A stretch of DNA of 64,000 bases from contig NZ_FUZV01000002.1 in the NCBI RefSeq assembly GCF_900167565.1, positions 186,001-250,000 of the forward strand, written 5' to 3'. The position numbers were made by a program, and so were the translations under genes. Shown here piece after piece: positions 43,230 to 53,986 of this stretch (its first letter is position 1; the number at the start of each line of letters is the position of its first letter). This DNA comes from Pseudoxanthomonas indica (lineage in GTDB: Bacteria; Pseudomonadota; Gammaproteobacteria; Xanthomonadales; Xanthomonadaceae). The notes beneath the pieces are model-generated. The model was not told the DNA's origin. It searched no databases and was given only the letters and a program-made list of their open reading frames with translations.

Positions 43230-45200
43230 ATGCCCCACGAATCGGCCACTCCCGCTGCCGCAGGCCAGCGCGTATTCGCCACCCAGTGCGATCTGATCAT
43301 GAAGGGCGGCATCACCAGCGGCATCGTCTATCCGCTGGCGGTGGCGGAAATCGCCAAGGCCTTCGAGCTGCGCTGCATCGGTGGGACCAGCGCGGGCGCG
43401 ATTGCCGCGGCGGCGGCGGCAGCAGCGGAACTGGGGCGGCAGCGCTACAGGAACGGCAAGCTCGCTGAGGATCCGCAGGGCTTCCGGAAACTGGAAACCT
43501 TGCCCGCGCAACTGGCGGGCAAGCCGGCGGACGGGCAGGGCACGCTGTTGAAGGCGTTCTTCAAGCCCGTGCCCACGCTGCGGCCGTTGTTCGATGTGTT
43601 CCTGTCGATGCTGGGCGACAAGAGTCGCGGCGCGCGTGTGGTCTCGGTGGTCTGGGCCCTGCTGCGTCACTTCGGCTTCTGGATCGTGTTGGGCGCGCTG
43701 ATCGGCGGCGCGCCGCTGGCATGGCTGGCCGGGCGGCAGCTGGTGTTCTGGCCATGGGTGCTGGCCGGCGCACTGGCGGGGGCGGTACTGGTGGTGATCG
43801 CCAATATCGTGCGCCTGCTGTTCCGCGAACTGCCGGCCAATCGCTTCGGCGCCTGCTCGGGCATGGCCGCTCCGGACGATCCCGCGCCCGATGAGGCGCT
43901 CACTCCCTGGCTGACGCAGTACTTCGACGACCTGTGCGGACAGGCGCAACGTTGGCGCGAGGACAATGACGCCATCCAGCGCGCCAAGCCGCTCACCTTC
44001 GGCGACTTGAACGAGGGCGACATCGACCTGCAGGTGATGACCACCTGCCTGACCCTGGGTCGCCCTTTCCGCATGCCGTTCCGCGACGACGACAAGGTGC
44101 GCGAGAACAAGCAGTTCTACTACCGCGATGCCGATTTCGAAGCGCTGTTCCCGCCGCGGATCACCGAATGGATGAAGGCGCGCGAGCGGCCGGCGTCGGA
44201 TGAAGACCGCAGCGACATCGACCTGACCGGCTTCCGTCGCCTGCCCGCACCCGAAGACCTGCCGGTGGTGGTGGCGGTGCGCATGAGCCTGAGCTTTCCG
44301 CTGCTGCTCAGCGCCATCCCGCTGTACTCGGTGGATTACCTCAAGCCCAAGGCCGAGCGCAGGCTGGAGCGGTTGTGGTTTACCGATGGCGGGGTGGGTT
44401 CCAACTTCCCCATCCACTTTTTCGACAGCGCGTTGCCGTCGCGGCCGACGTTTGGCCTCAACCTCGGGCAGATCGACAGCGAGGACGCGCGCGATCCCGC
44501 GCACGGCCGCAACCAGCGCGTGGTGTTTCCCGCCACCAACGACAAGGCGCGGCTGCATCCGTGGCGGCGGTTTCCCGCTACGGGCGTGGCCGGGGTGATG
44601 GGGTTCCTGGGCGCGGTGGTGCATGTGGCCAAGGACTGGAACCACGACACCTTGTCGCATCTGGCCGGCTTTCGTGATCGCATCGGTTTGATCCGCCTGA
44701 CGAAGCAAGAGGGTGGCCTGAACCTGACGATGGAAGACGCGCTGATCACCAAACTCACCGACTACGGGCGCGAGGCGGGCCGGGTGTTCGTGGAGCGTTT
44801 TGGCGATCCCGTGCATTGGACCACCGCCACCGAGCCGTCGAAGATGGGCTGGGGCAACCACCAGATCATCCGCCTGCGCCTGCTGCTGTCGAGCACGGCC
44901 GAGCTGCTGGAGTCACTGGAGAAGTCATGCAGCCGACTCGATGGCACGGACGCCGAGTACGCGCGCTTCTTTGACCCCGAAACTGGCAAGGGCAGCTATG
45001 CCTTCCACGGCTTGGGCGAGCTGGGCACCGACGAACAAGGCTTGTACCTGACGCAGGCCGGGCTCGCGCAGGAATCGCTGCGTCGCCTGCGTGAGTTGTC
45101 GAAGCTGATCATGGCCAGCAACGCGGCGCGCCCGGCCACGCAGTTGGATGTGGGCGCACCCAAGCCGACTCCGGAGTTGAAGTTGCGGCCGAGGATCTGA
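43230..45200 (+). CDS. Patatin-like phospholipase with internal membrane segment
   Basis: 656 residues. The patatin oxyanion loop is in MKGGITSGIVYP (24-35), the nucleophile Ser54 is in GTSAGA (52-57), and the catalytic Asp is in FTDGGVGSNFP. Between them lies a large insertion with two membrane helices (about 150-200), so the enzyme is probably fixed to the inner membrane and acts on phospholipids there. The C-terminal part after about residue 500 has no recognised domain. It is transcribed away from the DUF2235 hydrolase gene. Confidence 0.87.
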   Translation: MPHESATPAAAGQRVFATQCDLIMKGGITSGIVYPLAVAEIAKAFELRCIGGTSAGAIAAAAAAAAELGRQRYRNGKLAEDPQGFRKLETLPAQLAGKPADGQGTLLKAFFKPVPTLRPLFDVFLSMLGDKSRGARVVSVVWALLRHFGFWIVLGALIGGAPLAWLAGRQLVFWPWVLAGALAGAVLVVIANIVRLLFRELPANRFGACSGMAAPDDPAPDEALTPWLTQYFDDLCGQAQRWREDNDAIQRAKPLTFGDLNEGDIDLQVMTTCLTLGRPFRMPFRDDDKVRENKQFYYRDADFEALFPPRITEWMKARERPASDEDRSDIDLTGFRRLPAPEDLPVVVAVRMSLSFPLLLSAIPLYSVDYLKPKAERRLERLWFTDGGVGSNFPIHFFDSALPSRPTFGLNLGQIDSEDARDPAHGRNQRVVFPATNDKARLHPWRRFPATGVAGVMGFLGAVVHVAKDWNHDTLSHLAGFRDRIGLIRLTKQEGGLNLTMEDALITKLTDYGREAGRVFVERFGDPVHWTTATEPSKMGWGNHQIIRLRLLLSSTAELLESLEKSCSRLDGTDAEYARFFDPETGKGSYAFHGLGELGTDEQGLYLTQAGLAQESLRRLRELSKLIMASNAARPATQLDVGAPKPTPELKLRPRI

Positions 45201-45325
45201 GCTTCGTCGCGAGGCCAGCTGCGTAATTGGATGCGGGGAGCTGGCCCCAACTGCCACAGGCGCTCGCCGTATCGGGCGTGTGCACATCGTGCTGGGTATA
45301 GTGCCGAAAAAGAACGAGACCCGGC

Positions 45326-45715
45326 ATGCGCATCGCTACCATGAATCGAATCCTTGGCCTGGCGTTGGCGGCGACCACGCTACTCGCTTGCAGCGCCCAT
45401 CCCGTTGGTGACGCGGCCATGCCCGACTGGCTGCAGCAACGCATTGCCGGCTATGAAGCCGGCGCGGAGCACGAATCGCCTTCCGCCATCTGGAAGATCC
45501 GCCACAACGGCGCCACCGCTTATTACGTGGTCGCGCCATGCTGCGATCAGTTCAACCCATTGTGGGATGCACGCGGCGACACGCTGTGTCATCCCTCGGG
45601 TGGCTTTGCGGGACACGGAGACGGCAAGTGCCCGGCGCCGAAGGATGCCGGCAGCGAAGCGACCTTGCTCTGGTCGGACCCGCGCAAGCCCGCGCCGGAA
45701 ACGGTGCCTCCCTGA
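45326..45715 (+). CDS. DUF6970-type lipoprotein
   Basis: 129 residues. The signal ends in a lipobox (TTLLAC), so it is a lipoprotein. The mature part has the family pattern YYVVAPCCDQFNPLWD...CHPSGGFAGHGDGKCP, with four conserved Cys that probably form two disulfides. The biochemical function is unknown. An ATG five codons later (45341) also fits. A two-way terminator separates it from purC. Confidence 0.8.
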   Translation: MRIATMNRILGLALAATTLLACSAHPVGDAAMPDWLQQRIAGYEAGAEHESPSAIWKIRHNGATAYYVVAPCCDQFNPLWDARGDTLCHPSGGFAGHGDGKCPAPKDAGSEATLLWSDPRKPAPETVPP

Positions 45716-45721
45716 AAAAGA

Positions 45722-45749
45722 ATCGCCCGGCAAGCGGGCGATACTTTCC
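45722..45749. terminator. Terminator between the lipoprotein gene and purC
   Basis: ATCGCCCG (45722-45729) and CGGGCGAT (45735-45742) form an eight-base stem with a five-base loop, with A residues before and TTTCC after. It can serve both convergent genes. Confidence 0.75.
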
Positions 45750-45768
45750 TTGCTTGCGTAGCGCTACC

Positions 45769-46695
45769 TCAGTCGACGTGGATATCCGCCAACTTCAACA
45801 ACGCCTCGGCGTACTTGGCGCGCGTGCGCTCAATCACTTCGGCCGGCAAGCGCGGGCCGGGCGCGGTCTTGCCCCAGTCCAGCGTCTCCAGGTAATCGCG
45901 CACGAACTGCTTGTCGTAGCTCGGCGGGCTGGTGCCTATCTCGTACTGATCGGCCGGCCAGTAGCGCGAGGAATCCGGCGTGAGCATCTCGTCCATGATG
46001 TACAGGCGACCATCGGCATCGGTGCCGAATTCGAACTTGGTGTCGGCCAGCAGGATGCCGCGTTCGGCCGCGTATTCGGCGGCGTAGCGGTAGATGCGCA
46101 GGGTGGCGTCGCGCACGCGCTCGGCCAGCTCCGCACCCACGGTCTTGACCATGGTGTCGAAGTCGATGTTCTCGTCGTGATCGCCAACCGCCGCCTTGGT
46201 CGACGGGGTGAAGATCGGCTCGGGCAGGCGCTCGGCCTGACGCAGGCCATCGGCCAGGTCGATGCCGCTGACCTTGCCGGTGCGCTGGTAGTCCTTCCAG
46301 CCGCTGCCAATCAGATAGCCACGCGCAATCGCTTCCACCGGCACCGGTTTGAGCTTGCGGGTGACCACGGCGCGTTTGGCGTACAGCGCCGGGTCCACGC
46401 CTGCGGGCAGCACGCTGGCCACGTCGATGCCGGTCAGGTGGTTGGGCATCAGGTGCGCGGTCTTGGCGAACCAGAAATTGGAAATCTGGCAGAGCATCTC
46501 GCCCTTGCCGGGAATCGGGTCCGGCAGCACCACGTCGAACGCGCTCAGGCGATCGGTGGCCACCATCAACAGGTAGTCGCCGGGCGGGGCGTCGGCGGGC
46601 AGGCGCTCGCGGGGCAGGTCGAACACATCGCGGACCTTGCCGCGATGGCGCAGCGGCAAGCCGGGCAGATCGGATTCAAGCAACGTCGTCGGCAC
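45769..46695 (-). CDS. purC: Phosphoribosylaminoimidazole-succinocarboxamide synthase (SAICAR synthetase)
   Basis: 308 residues from a GTG at 46695, which has GGAG at five bases; the upstream open frame overlaps the divergent DnaJ-like gene's leader and is not homologous. It carries the ATP-grasp-like signature [10 protein letters not shown] near the N-terminus and the substrate motifs [14 protein letters not shown] and ADTKFEFG. It joins CAIR and aspartate with ATP in purine synthesis. This is the long, eukaryote-like type of about 300 residues rather than the 237-residue E. coli type. Confidence 0.95.
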   Translation of the reverse strand: MPTTLLESDLPGLPLRHRGKVRDVFDLPRERLPADAPPGDYLLMVATDRLSAFDVVLPDPIPGKGEMLCQISNFWFAKTAHLMPNHLTGIDVASVLPAGVDPALYAKRAVVTRKLKPVPVEAIARGYLIGSGWKDYQRTGKVSGIDLADGLRQAERLPEPIFTPSTKAAVGDHDENIDFDTMVKTVGAELAERVRDATLRIYRYAAEYAAERGILLADTKFEFGTDADGRLYIMDEMLTPDSSRYWPADQYEIGTSPPSYDKQFVRDYLETLDWGKTAPGPRLPAEVIERTRAKYAEALLKLADIHVD

Positions 46696-46783
46696 AAACA
46701 CTCCAGAAACGGCCGGGCCGCGTAGTGTACGGCGGGAATGGCCGGCTGTGACGTAAAATGCCCGGGAATTTTGAGGAGTGCGG

Positions 46784-47110
46784 ATGAAGCGCTGGTACGG
46801 GAAATTGCTCGGATTCATCGCCGGCTGGCTGCTCATGCGCCACCCCCTGGGCGGCCTGCTCGGCGCCATCATCGGCCATGCCTTCGACGAGGACTGGTTC
46901 AAGCTGTCCCGCGAAAATCCCTACCGGATCTTCAACCTGACCAGCGAGGCCAGCGATGCCGAGGTCGACCAGGCCTACCGGCGGCTGATCTCCCAGTACC
47001 ACCCGGACAAGATGGCCGGCGCGGCGCCCGAACTGGTGCGCCAGGCCGAACGCAAGGCCGGCGAGATCAACGCCGCCTACGACCGCATCAAGACCCTGCG
47101 CAAACGCTGA
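46784..47110 (+). CDS. J-domain membrane protein (DjlA-like, short)
   Basis: 108 residues from the ATG at 46784, five bases after GAGGAG. One hydrophobic hairpin at the N-terminus (about 7-32, [26 protein letters not shown]) resembles the TerB/DjlA membrane segment. The rest is a complete J domain with HPD in QYHPDKMAG. It should stimulate a DnaK-type chaperone at the inner membrane. It is much shorter than DjlA because the central TerB domain is missing. Confidence 0.85.
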   Translation: MKRWYGKLLGFIAGWLLMRHPLGGLLGAIIGHAFDEDWFKLSRENPYRIFNLTSEASDAEVDQAYRRLISQYHPDKMAGAAPELVRQAERKAGEINAAYDRIKTLRKR

Positions 47111-47131
47111 CCCATTGCCGAGAGCCGCCCC

Positions 47132-47806
47132 ATGTCGACCTGCCTGATTGCCCCGTCCATCCTGTCCGCCAACTTCGCCAAGCTGGGCGAGGAAGTGGAC
47201 AACGTGCTCGCCGCCGGTGCGGACTGGGTGCATTTCGACGTGATGGACAACCACTACGTGCCCAACCTGACCATCGGCCCGATGGTCTGCCAGGCGCTGC
47301 GCAAGCATGGGGTGACCGCGCCCATCGACGTGCACCTGATGGTGGAGCCGGTGGACCGCATCGTGCCGGACTTCGCCGAGGCCGGCGCCAGCATCATCAG
47401 CTTCCACCCGGAAGCCTCGCGCCACGTGCACCGCACGATCCAGCTGATCAAGTCGCACGGCTGCAAGGCCGGGCTGGTGCTGAATCCGGCCACGCCGGTG
47501 GATGTGCTGGACTGGGTGCTGGACGACCTGGACCTGGTGCTGCTGATGTCGGTCAATCCGGGCTTTGGCGGCCAGGCGTTCATTCATTCCACGCTGGAAA
47601 AACTGCGCGCCGTGCGCCGCAAGATCGACGCCACCGGCAAGGACATCCGCCTGGAAATCGATGGCGGGGTGAAGGCCGACAACATCGGTGAGATTGCGGC
47701 AGCGGGCGCGGACGCCTTCGTGGCGGGCTCGGCGATTTTCAACGCGCCGGACTATGCCGACGTGATCCGCCGCATGCGCGCGGCAGTGGCGGCTGCGCGC
47801 GGCTGA
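47132..47806 (+). CDS. rpe: Ribulose-phosphate 3-epimerase
   Basis: 224 residues, the normal length. Signatures include [17 protein letters not shown] at the N-terminus, [18 protein letters not shown] with the metal-binding residues, [10 protein letters not shown] and [12 protein letters not shown]. It interconverts ribulose 5-phosphate and xylulose 5-phosphate in the pentose phosphate pathway. It starts 21 bases behind the J-domain gene. Confidence 0.97.
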   Translation: MSTCLIAPSILSANFAKLGEEVDNVLAAGADWVHFDVMDNHYVPNLTIGPMVCQALRKHGVTAPIDVHLMVEPVDRIVPDFAEAGASIISFHPEASRHVHRTIQLIKSHGCKAGLVLNPATPVDVLDWVLDDLDLVLLMSVNPGFGGQAFIHSTLEKLRAVRRKIDATGKDIRLEIDGGVKADNIGEIAAAGADAFVAGSAIFNAPDYADVIRRMRAAVAAARG

Positions 47807-47883
47807 GCGAAGCCGGACAACGCCTGCACACGCTGCGTCAGGGTGACCGGCTACGCTTGCGCACCCCCACCGGAACTTCCTCC

Positions 47884-48852
47884 ATGGCAGCACCGCATTG
47901 GCGCCTGATCCTCAATGGCAAGGCCGCTGGCAACGACGATCTGCGCGAGGCCGTGGCGCATTGGCGCAAGCAGGGCATTGCCCTGTCGGTGCGGGTGACC
48001 TGGGAAGCCGGCGATGCCGAGCGCTACGTGGCCGAGGCGATCGAGGCGGGCGTGGATTGCCTGGTGGCCGCAGGCGGGGATGGCACCCTCGGTGAAGTCG
48101 CCGCGACCCTGGCCTTGCGTCCGGAAGCGGCCGAAGACCTGCCCAGCCTGGCGCTGGTGCCGCTGGGCACCGCCAACGATTTCGCCAGTGCGGCCGGCGT
48201 GGCGCAGGAGCCGCGCGATGCGCTGGGCCTGATCGCCGTGGCCCCGGCGGTGCCGGTGGATCTGCTGAAGGTGCAGGCCGACGATGGCCCGCACTGGTGC
48301 GCCAACCTGGCCAGCGGCGGCTTCGGCACCGACGTGACGGTGGAAACCGATGAAGGCTTGAAGAAGGTGCTCGGCGGCCTGGCGTATCTGATTACCGGCA
48401 TCGCCAAGCTGGGCCGGATCGAGCCGATTCCGGCGCGCATCAGTGGTCCGGAGTTCGAGTGGAGCGGTGAATTCATCGCCCTGGGCATCGGCAATGGCCG
48501 CCAGGCCGGCGGTGGCCAGGCGCTGTGTCCGGAAGCGCTGGTCGATGATGGCCTGCTCGATCTGACCATCATCCCGGAGCTGCAGGGCGAACTGGCCGGT
48601 ACCGTCAGCACCTTGTTGACCCAGGGCAAGCAGCCCGCACTGGAACGCATCGCCACGCGTGCGCGTCTGCCGTGGCTGGAACTGCAAAGCGATCAGCCCA
48701 TCACCTTGAACCTGGATGGCGAACCGCTGCGTTCACGCCGGTTCCGGGTCGAATGCGTTCCAGGCCGGTTGCGCATGCATCTGCCGCAGGATTGCCCCTT
48801 GCTGGCCCCGAATCGCGCTTCACGACTGGTCCAGGCGGACACCCTCGGGTAA
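47884..48852 (+). CDS. Lipid kinase YegS-like (diacylglycerol/sphingosine kinase family)
   Basis: 322 residues from the ATG at 47884; nine more codons are open upstream. The ATP-binding start [12 protein letters not shown] and the kinase motif [12 protein letters not shown] are visible, followed by [11 protein letters not shown] and the C-terminal beta-sandwich with NLDGEP. It phosphorylates a membrane lipid; YegS acts on phosphatidylglycerol in vitro. The gene lies between rpe and trpE on the same strand. Confidence 0.9.
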   Translation: MAAPHWRLILNGKAAGNDDLREAVAHWRKQGIALSVRVTWEAGDAERYVAEAIEAGVDCLVAAGGDGTLGEVAATLALRPEAAEDLPSLALVPLGTANDFASAAGVAQEPRDALGLIAVAPAVPVDLLKVQADDGPHWCANLASGGFGTDVTVETDEGLKKVLGGLAYLITGIAKLGRIEPIPARISGPEFEWSGEFIALGIGNGRQAGGGQALCPEALVDDGLLDLTIIPELQGELAGTVSTLLTQGKQPALERIATRARLPWLELQSDQPITLNLDGEPLRSRRFRVECVPGRLRMHLPQDCPLLAPNRASRLVQADTLG

Positions 48853-48970
48853 AGTACGGTCGTGCCCACGCAGACGCCCCTGCTTTCCGAAATTTCCGCT
48901 CGCCACGGCTGGCGATGGTGGCCTGTTGCCGTCGTCTGCCATGCCCCCGCGTCCCGGAAGGAAAGCCACC

Positions 48971-50446
48971 TTGATCTCGTTCGAGCAGTTCCAGCGCTAC
49001 GCCGCTGAAGGCCACACCCGCATTCCCGTTGTCCGTGAGGTGTTGTCCGATCTGGACACGCCGCTGTCGGTCTATCTGAAATTGGCCGACGCGCCGCACA
49101 CCTATCTGTTCGAATCGGTTGAAGGCGGCGAGCGTTTCGGCCGCTACTCGATCATCGGCCTGCCGGCGCGACGGGTCATCACCGTGCGCGGCCAGACCCT
49201 GGAAATCCGCGACCATGGCGCGCTGATCGAGCAACGCGAGGTCAGTGATCCGTTTGCCGAAGTCGAAGGCCTGCGCGCGGCTCACTTCGTGCCACAGCTG
49301 GAAGGCCTGCCCGGCTTCACCGGTGGCCTGGTGGGCTGGTTCGGCTTCGAGTGCATCGGCTACATCGAGCCGCGGCTGGCGCGTGGCGACAAGCCGGATG
49401 AGCTGGGCACGCCCGACATCCTGTTGATGCTGTCCGAAGAACTGGCGGTGTTCGACAACCTCAAGGGCCGGCTGTACCTGATCGTGCATGCCGATCCGCG
49501 CGAGGACGGCGCCTGGGAGAACGCGCAGGAACGCCTGGATTCGCTCACCGCCACCCTGCGCCAGCCCGGTTCGGGCTATCCGGCGCCGATCACCCGCGAT
49601 GTGCTGGACGAAAGCCATTTTGTCTCCGGCTTCACCCGCGAGGGTTTCATCGCCGCGGTCGAGAAATCCAAGGAATACATCCGCGCCGGCGACATCTTCC
49701 AGGTAGTGCTGTCGCAGCGCCTGAGCGTGCCGTTCAATGCGCGGCCGGTGGATGTGTACCGCGCGCTGCGCGCGCTCAATCCTTCGCCGTACATGTACTT
49801 CCTGGATGTGGGCGATGTGCAGGTGGTGGGTTCCTCGCCGGAAATCCTGGTCCGCCTGCAGGACGGCGAAGTGACCGTGCGCCCGATTGCCGGCACCCGT
49901 CCGCGCGGCCGCAGCCACGAGGAAGACGTGGCGCTGGAAGCCGAGCTGCTGGCCGATCCCAAGGAACGCGCCGAGCACCTGATGTTGATCGACCTGGGCC
50001 GCAACGACGCCGGTCGCGTGTCGCAGGCCGGCACCGTGGAAGTGGGCGAGCAGTTCGTCATCGAGCGCTACAGCCATGTCATGCACATCGTCAGCGAGGT
50101 CACCGGCCGCCTGCTGCCGGGCCTGAGCTATGCCGATGTGCTGCGCGCGACCTTCCCGGCCGGCACGGTCAGTGGCGCGCCGAAGATTCGCGCGCTGGAA
50201 GTGATCCGCGAGCTGGAACCGATCAAGCGCAATGTCTATGCCGGCAGCATCGGCTACATCGGCTGGCATGGCGATGCCGATACCGCGATCGCCATACGCA
50301 CCGCGGTGATCCGCGATGGTCGCCTGCACGTGCAGGCCGGCGCCGGCATCGTCTACGACTCCGACCCGCAGAAAGAGTGGGAGGAGACCATGAACAAGGG
50401 ACGTGCCTTGTTCCGCGCCGTGGCCGAGGCGGCCAAGGGTCTTTGA
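48971..50446 (+). CDS. trpE: Anthranilate synthase component I
   Basis: 491 residues from a TTG at 48971, which has AAGGAAA at ribosome-site distance; an in-frame ATG at 48941 would put that site inside the gene. The N-terminal regulatory half is followed by the chorismate-binding domain with RPIAGTRPRGRSHEED, AERAEHLMLIDLGRND-like motifs and FPAGTVSGAPKIRA. It makes anthranilate from chorismate with ammonia from TrpG, the first step of tryptophan synthesis. No leader peptide with a Trp run or attenuator is visible in the preceding 118 bases. Confidence 0.95.
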   Translation: MISFEQFQRYAAEGHTRIPVVREVLSDLDTPLSVYLKLADAPHTYLFESVEGGERFGRYSIIGLPARRVITVRGQTLEIRDHGALIEQREVSDPFAEVEGLRAAHFVPQLEGLPGFTGGLVGWFGFECIGYIEPRLARGDKPDELGTPDILLMLSEELAVFDNLKGRLYLIVHADPREDGAWENAQERLDSLTATLRQPGSGYPAPITRDVLDESHFVSGFTREGFIAAVEKSKEYIRAGDIFQVVLSQRLSVPFNARPVDVYRALRALNPSPYMYFLDVGDVQVVGSSPEILVRLQDGEVTVRPIAGTRPRGRSHEEDVALEAELLADPKERAEHLMLIDLGRNDAGRVSQAGTVEVGEQFVIERYSHVMHIVSEVTGRLLPGLSYADVLRATFPAGTVSGAPKIRALEVIRELEPIKRNVYAGSIGYIGWHGDADTAIAIRTAVIRDGRLHVQAGAGIVYDSDPQKEWEETMNKGRALFRAVAEAAKGL

Positions 50447-50473
50447 TTTCCGCCGAGTGAGCAGGAGGGTGCG

Positions 50474-51169
50474 GTGACGGACAACGACAGCCAATTCCAG
50501 GAAAACTGGTTCGAACACAACATCCCGCAATGGCGGGAGTGGCTGGGCGCATTCGCCGGCCGGGCCGGCTTGCGCGCGCTGGAAATCGGCAGCTTCGAAG
50601 GCCGCTCGACCCGCTGGCTCTGCGGCAACATCCTGACCGCGCCGGACGCGCATATCGACTGCGTGGACTTCTTCGCCGTGGATCCGGTGTATGGCGACTA
50701 CCACGCGCGGTTCCGCAAGAACACCGCCGCCTACCAGGACAAAATCAGCGAATACGCCGGCCCCAGTTTCGAGATGCTGCGCCAGCTCGAAGGTCCGTAC
50801 GACATCGTCTATATCGATGGTTGGCACTCGGCGTTCGGCGCGCTGTCCGATGGCGTGATGACCTGGCCGCTGCTCAACGTGGGCGGGGTGATGATCTTCG
50901 ACGACTACCTGTGGCTGCCGCCGAAACTGGGCAAGGTGGCAAAACCCAGTGGCTTGTCGCGACGCCTGACCAAACTGCGCGGCGGCGACTGGCGACGTGA
51001 AGCCCTGCAACGCAGGATCGACAGCGTCGCCGTGGATACGCCCAAGCTGGGCGTGGACCATCTGCTGGATACCCTGCGCGGCTACCATGAAGTGATTGGC
51101 AGCCAGTACCAGCTGGCCGTGCGCAAGACGCGCGGCTTCGACCAGGGCCAGGTGGGTCATGACACCTGA
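50474..51169 (+). CDS. Class I SAM-dependent methyltransferase-like protein
   Basis: 231 residues with a GTG start preceded by GGAGG. The Rossmann motif I is ALEIGSFEGRSTRWL (about 35-50), the second acidic residue region is IDCVDFF, and the motif IV-like DIVYIDGWHSA fits the Methyltransf_24 type. Catalytic substrate is unknown. It lies between trpE and trpG on the same strand, but nothing suggests a role in tryptophan synthesis. Confidence 0.8.
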   Translation: MTDNDSQFQENWFEHNIPQWREWLGAFAGRAGLRALEIGSFEGRSTRWLCGNILTAPDAHIDCVDFFAVDPVYGDYHARFRKNTAAYQDKISEYAGPSFEMLRQLEGPYDIVYIDGWHSAFGALSDGVMTWPLLNVGGVMIFDDYLWLPPKLGKVAKPSGLSRRLTKLRGGDWRREALQRRIDSVAVDTPKLGVDHLLDTLRGYHEVIGSQYQLAVRKTRGFDQGQVGHDT

Positions 51170-51226
51170 GCATTCCGCGACATCCGCGCGCCCGGCGCGC
51201 GCCCCCCACTTAGCGAGACCGTTCCC

Positions 51227-51805
51227 GTGCTGCTGATGCTCGACAACTACGACAGCTTTACCTACAACCTGGTGCAGTACCTGCAGGCATTGGGCGCGGA
51301 GGTGAAGGTGGTGCGCAACGACGCGATGACGGTCGACGAAATCGCGGCGTTGGCGCCCGAACGCATCGTGATCTCGCCAGGTCCGTGCACGCCCAACGAG
51401 GCCGGCGTCTCGCTGGAAGTCATCGAACGGCTGGGCGCGACCACGCCGATTCTCGGCGTGTGCCTGGGCCACCAGGGCATCGGCCAGGCCTACGGCGGCA
51501 AGGTCATCCGCGCCGGCCAGATCATGCATGGCAAGACTTCGCGCATCCGCCACGAAGGAAAGGGTGTGTTTGCCGGCTTGCCGGACAGTTACGAGGCCAC
51601 GCGCTACCACTCGCTGGTGGTGGAACGCAGCTCATTGCCCGAGGCGCTGGAAATCACCGCCTGGACCGAGAACGAGGACGGCAGCTTCGAGGAAATCATG
51701 GGCCTGCGCCATCGCGAGTTTCCGGTCGAGGGCGTGCAGTTCCATCCGGAGTCGATCCTCACCGAGCATGGCCACGCCCTGCTGAAGAACTTCCTGGAGC
51801 GCTGA
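51227..51805 (+). CDS. trpG: Anthranilate synthase component II (glutamine amidotransferase)
   Basis: 192 residues with a GTG start. Class I amidotransferase motifs: [26 protein letters not shown], the nucleophile Cys in [15 protein letters not shown], and the His/Glu pair in [13 protein letters not shown]. It provides ammonia for TrpE and in some species also for PabB. It is followed by trpD after three bases. Confidence 0.96.
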   Translation: MLLMLDNYDSFTYNLVQYLQALGAEVKVVRNDAMTVDEIAALAPERIVISPGPCTPNEAGVSLEVIERLGATTPILGVCLGHQGIGQAYGGKVIRAGQIMHGKTSRIRHEGKGVFAGLPDSYEATRYHSLVVERSSLPEALEITAWTENEDGSFEEIMGLRHREFPVEGVQFHPESILTEHGHALLKNFLER

Positions 51806-51808
51806 ACC

Positions 51809-52846
51809 ATGCCGATGTCGCCACAAGAAGCGCTGCAGCGCACGATCGAGCACCGTGAAATCTTCCATGACGAGATGGTCGATCTGATGCGCCAGATCAT
51901 GCGCGGCGATGTCTCGCCGACCATGACCGCGGCGATCCTGACCGGCCTGCGGGTGAAGAAGGAAACGGTGGGCGAAATCGCCGGTGCGGCCACGGTGATG
52001 CGCGAGTTCTCGCGCACGGTGCCGGTCAGTGATCGCAGCCGGCTGGTGGACATCGTCGGCACCGGCGGCGATGGTTCGCACACCTTCAATATTTCCACCT
52101 GCTCGATGTTCGTCGCGGCGGCGGCGGGTGCGCGCATCGCCAAGCATGGCAATCGCAGCGTGTCGTCCAAGTCCGGCAGCGCCGATGTGCTGGAAGCGCT
52201 GGGCGCGGCCATTGAATTGCAGCCCGAACAGGTGGCCGCTTCCATCGAGCAGGCCGGCATCGGCTTCATGTTCGCGCCCATCCACCATCCGGCGATGAAG
52301 GTGGTGGCGCCGGTGCGTCGCGAGATGGGCGTGCGCACGATCTTCAACATTCTCGGCCCGCTGACCAATCCGGCCGGTGCGCCCAACATCCTGATGGGCG
52401 TGTTCCATCCGGATCTGGTCGGCATCCAGGCGCGCGTGCTGCAGGAACTGGGCGCCGAACGCGCACTGGTCGTGTGGGGCCGCGACGGCATGGATGAGCT
52501 TTCGCTGGGCGCGGCCACCCTGGTGGGCGAACTGCGTGATGGCGAGGTACGCGAGTACGAGCTGCATCCGGAAGACTTCGGCATCGCCATGGCCGCCAGC
52601 CGCAACCTGCGCGTGGCGGATGCGGCCGAATCGCGCGAGATGCTGCTGGGTGTGCTCGACAACCGGCCGGGGCCGGCGCGCGAAATCGTGGTGCTCAACG
52701 CCGGCGCGGCGCTGTACGTGGCCGGCGTGGCGGAAAGCGTCGAAGAAGGCATCGCGCAGTCGCGCGAAGCCATTGCCAGCGGCCATGCCTTGGCGCGCTT
52801 GCAGGACTTTGTACGGGTCAGCCAGTCGCTGGCCAAGGGCGCATGA
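51809..52846 (+). CDS. trpD: Anthranilate phosphoribosyltransferase
   Basis: 345 residues. Family motifs are [17 protein letters not shown] (PRPP loop), [21 protein letters not shown] and [10 protein letters not shown]. It joins anthranilate and PRPP in the second step of tryptophan synthesis. The start lies three bases behind trpG and the stop one base before the ABM gene. Confidence 0.97.
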   Translation: MPMSPQEALQRTIEHREIFHDEMVDLMRQIMRGDVSPTMTAAILTGLRVKKETVGEIAGAATVMREFSRTVPVSDRSRLVDIVGTGGDGSHTFNISTCSMFVAAAAGARIAKHGNRSVSSKSGSADVLEALGAAIELQPEQVAASIEQAGIGFMFAPIHHPAMKVVAPVRREMGVRTIFNILGPLTNPAGAPNILMGVFHPDLVGIQARVLQELGAERALVVWGRDGMDELSLGAATLVGELRDGEVREYELHPEDFGIAMAASRNLRVADAAESREMLLGVLDNRPGPAREIVVLNAGAALYVAGVAESVEEGIAQSREAIASGHALARLQDFVRVSQSLAKGA

Positions 52847-52847
52847 C

Positions 52848-53195
52848 ATGTCAGCCAGCGGATTCGCCAGCCTGCCCAAGCCGCCGTATTACGCGGTGAT
52901 TTTTTCCTCCCTGCGCAATGACCGGGATGACGCCGGATACGGCGCCATGGCCGATCGCATGGTCGAGCTGGCCGCGCAGCAGCCCGGCTTCCTGGGGGTG
53001 GAGTCCACCCGCGGCGCCGACGGCTTCGGCATCACCGTGGCGTACTGGGACAGCGAGGACGCGATCCGCGCCTGGCGCCAGCATGCCGAACACACCGCCG
53101 CGCGCGAGCAGGGTCGCCGCGACTGGTACGATCACTTTGAATTGCGCGTGGCCAAGGTGGAACGCGCCTACGGTTGGAACCGATCCCCCGAATGA
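52848..53195 (+). CDS. ABM-domain (antibiotic biosynthesis monooxygenase-like) protein
   Basis: 115 residues. [12 protein letters not shown] at the start and the middle [33 protein letters not shown] are typical of dimeric alpha/beta-barrel ABM proteins, which bind or oxidise small aromatic or heme-like molecules. It starts one base after trpD and overlaps trpC by four bases (ATGA), so it is translated within the trp set. Its function there is unknown. Confidence 0.88.
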   Translation: MSASGFASLPKPPYYAVIFSSLRNDRDDAGYGAMADRMVELAAQQPGFLGVESTRGADGFGITVAYWDSEDAIRAWRQHAEHTAAREQGRRDWYDHFELRVAKVERAYGWNRSPE

Positions 53196-53986
53196 GCGAC
53201 ATCCTGGAAAAAATCCTGGCGCGCAAGGCTGAGGAAATCGCCGCGCGCCGCGCCGTCACGCCCCTGCAGGAGCTGGTGGCGCGGGCGGCGGACGCGCCGG
53301 CCACGCGTGGCTTTGCCAACGCCTTGAACGCGATGATCGCGCAGGGCGATCCGGCGGTGATTGCCGAAGTGAAGAAGGCCAGCCCGTCCAAGGGCGTGAT
53401 CCGGCCGGATTTCCGCCCGGCGGATATCGCGGTGAGCTACGAGTTTGGCGGTGCGGCCTGCCTGTCGGTGCTGACCGACGTGGATTTTTTCCAGGGCGCC
53501 GATGACTACCTGCGGCAAGCGCGCGACGCCTGCACGCTGCCGGTGCTGCGCAAGGATTTCACCGTCGATCCCTACCAGGTCTACGAGGCGCGCACGCTCG
53601 GCGCGGACTGCATCCTGCTGATCGTGGCGGCCCTGGATGACCACCAGTTGGTGGGGCTGTCGGACCTGGCGCTGGAACTGGGCATGGACGTGCTGGTGGA
53701 AGTGCACGACATCGACGAGCTGGAGCGTGCGCTGCAGGTGCCGGTGCCGCTGATCGGCATCAACAACCGCAACCTGCGCACCTTCGAGGTGTCGCTGGAC
53801 GTGACCCTGGAAATGAAGGACGCGGTGCCGCGCGATCGCCTGCTGGTCACCGAGAGCGGCATCCTGGTGCCGGATGACGTGGCGAAAATGCGTGCCGCCG
53901 GGGTCGATGCCTTCCTGGTCGGCGAGACGTTCATGCGCGCCGAAGAGCCGGGCGAGGCGCTGCGTCAGCTATTCTTCGCCGCATGA
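53192..53986 (+). CDS. trpC: Indole-3-glycerol-phosphate synthase
   Basis: 264 residues, a single-function enzyme rather than a TrpC-TrpF fusion. Motifs include [15 protein letters not shown] with the catalytic Glu and Lys, [34 protein letters not shown] and LLVTESGI. It closes the indole ring in tryptophan synthesis. It is coupled by ATGA overlaps to the ABM gene before and the HAD gene after. Confidence 0.97.
   Translation: MSDILEKILARKAEEIAARRAVTPLQELVARAADAPATRGFANALNAMIAQGDPAVIAEVKKASPSKGVIRPDFRPADIAVSYEFGGAACLSVLTDVDFFQGADDYLRQARDACTLPVLRKDFTVDPYQVYEARTLGADCILLIVAALDDHQLVGLSDLALELGMDVLVEVHDIDELERALQVPVPLIGINNRNLRTFEVSLDVTLEMKDAVPRDRLLVTESGILVPDDVAKMRAAGVDAFLVGETFMRAEEPGEALRQLFFAA

Noticed and set aside
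48853..48970. trp attenuator before trpE
   Set aside because: No short peptide with adjacent Trp codons and no terminator hairpin with a T-run is present.
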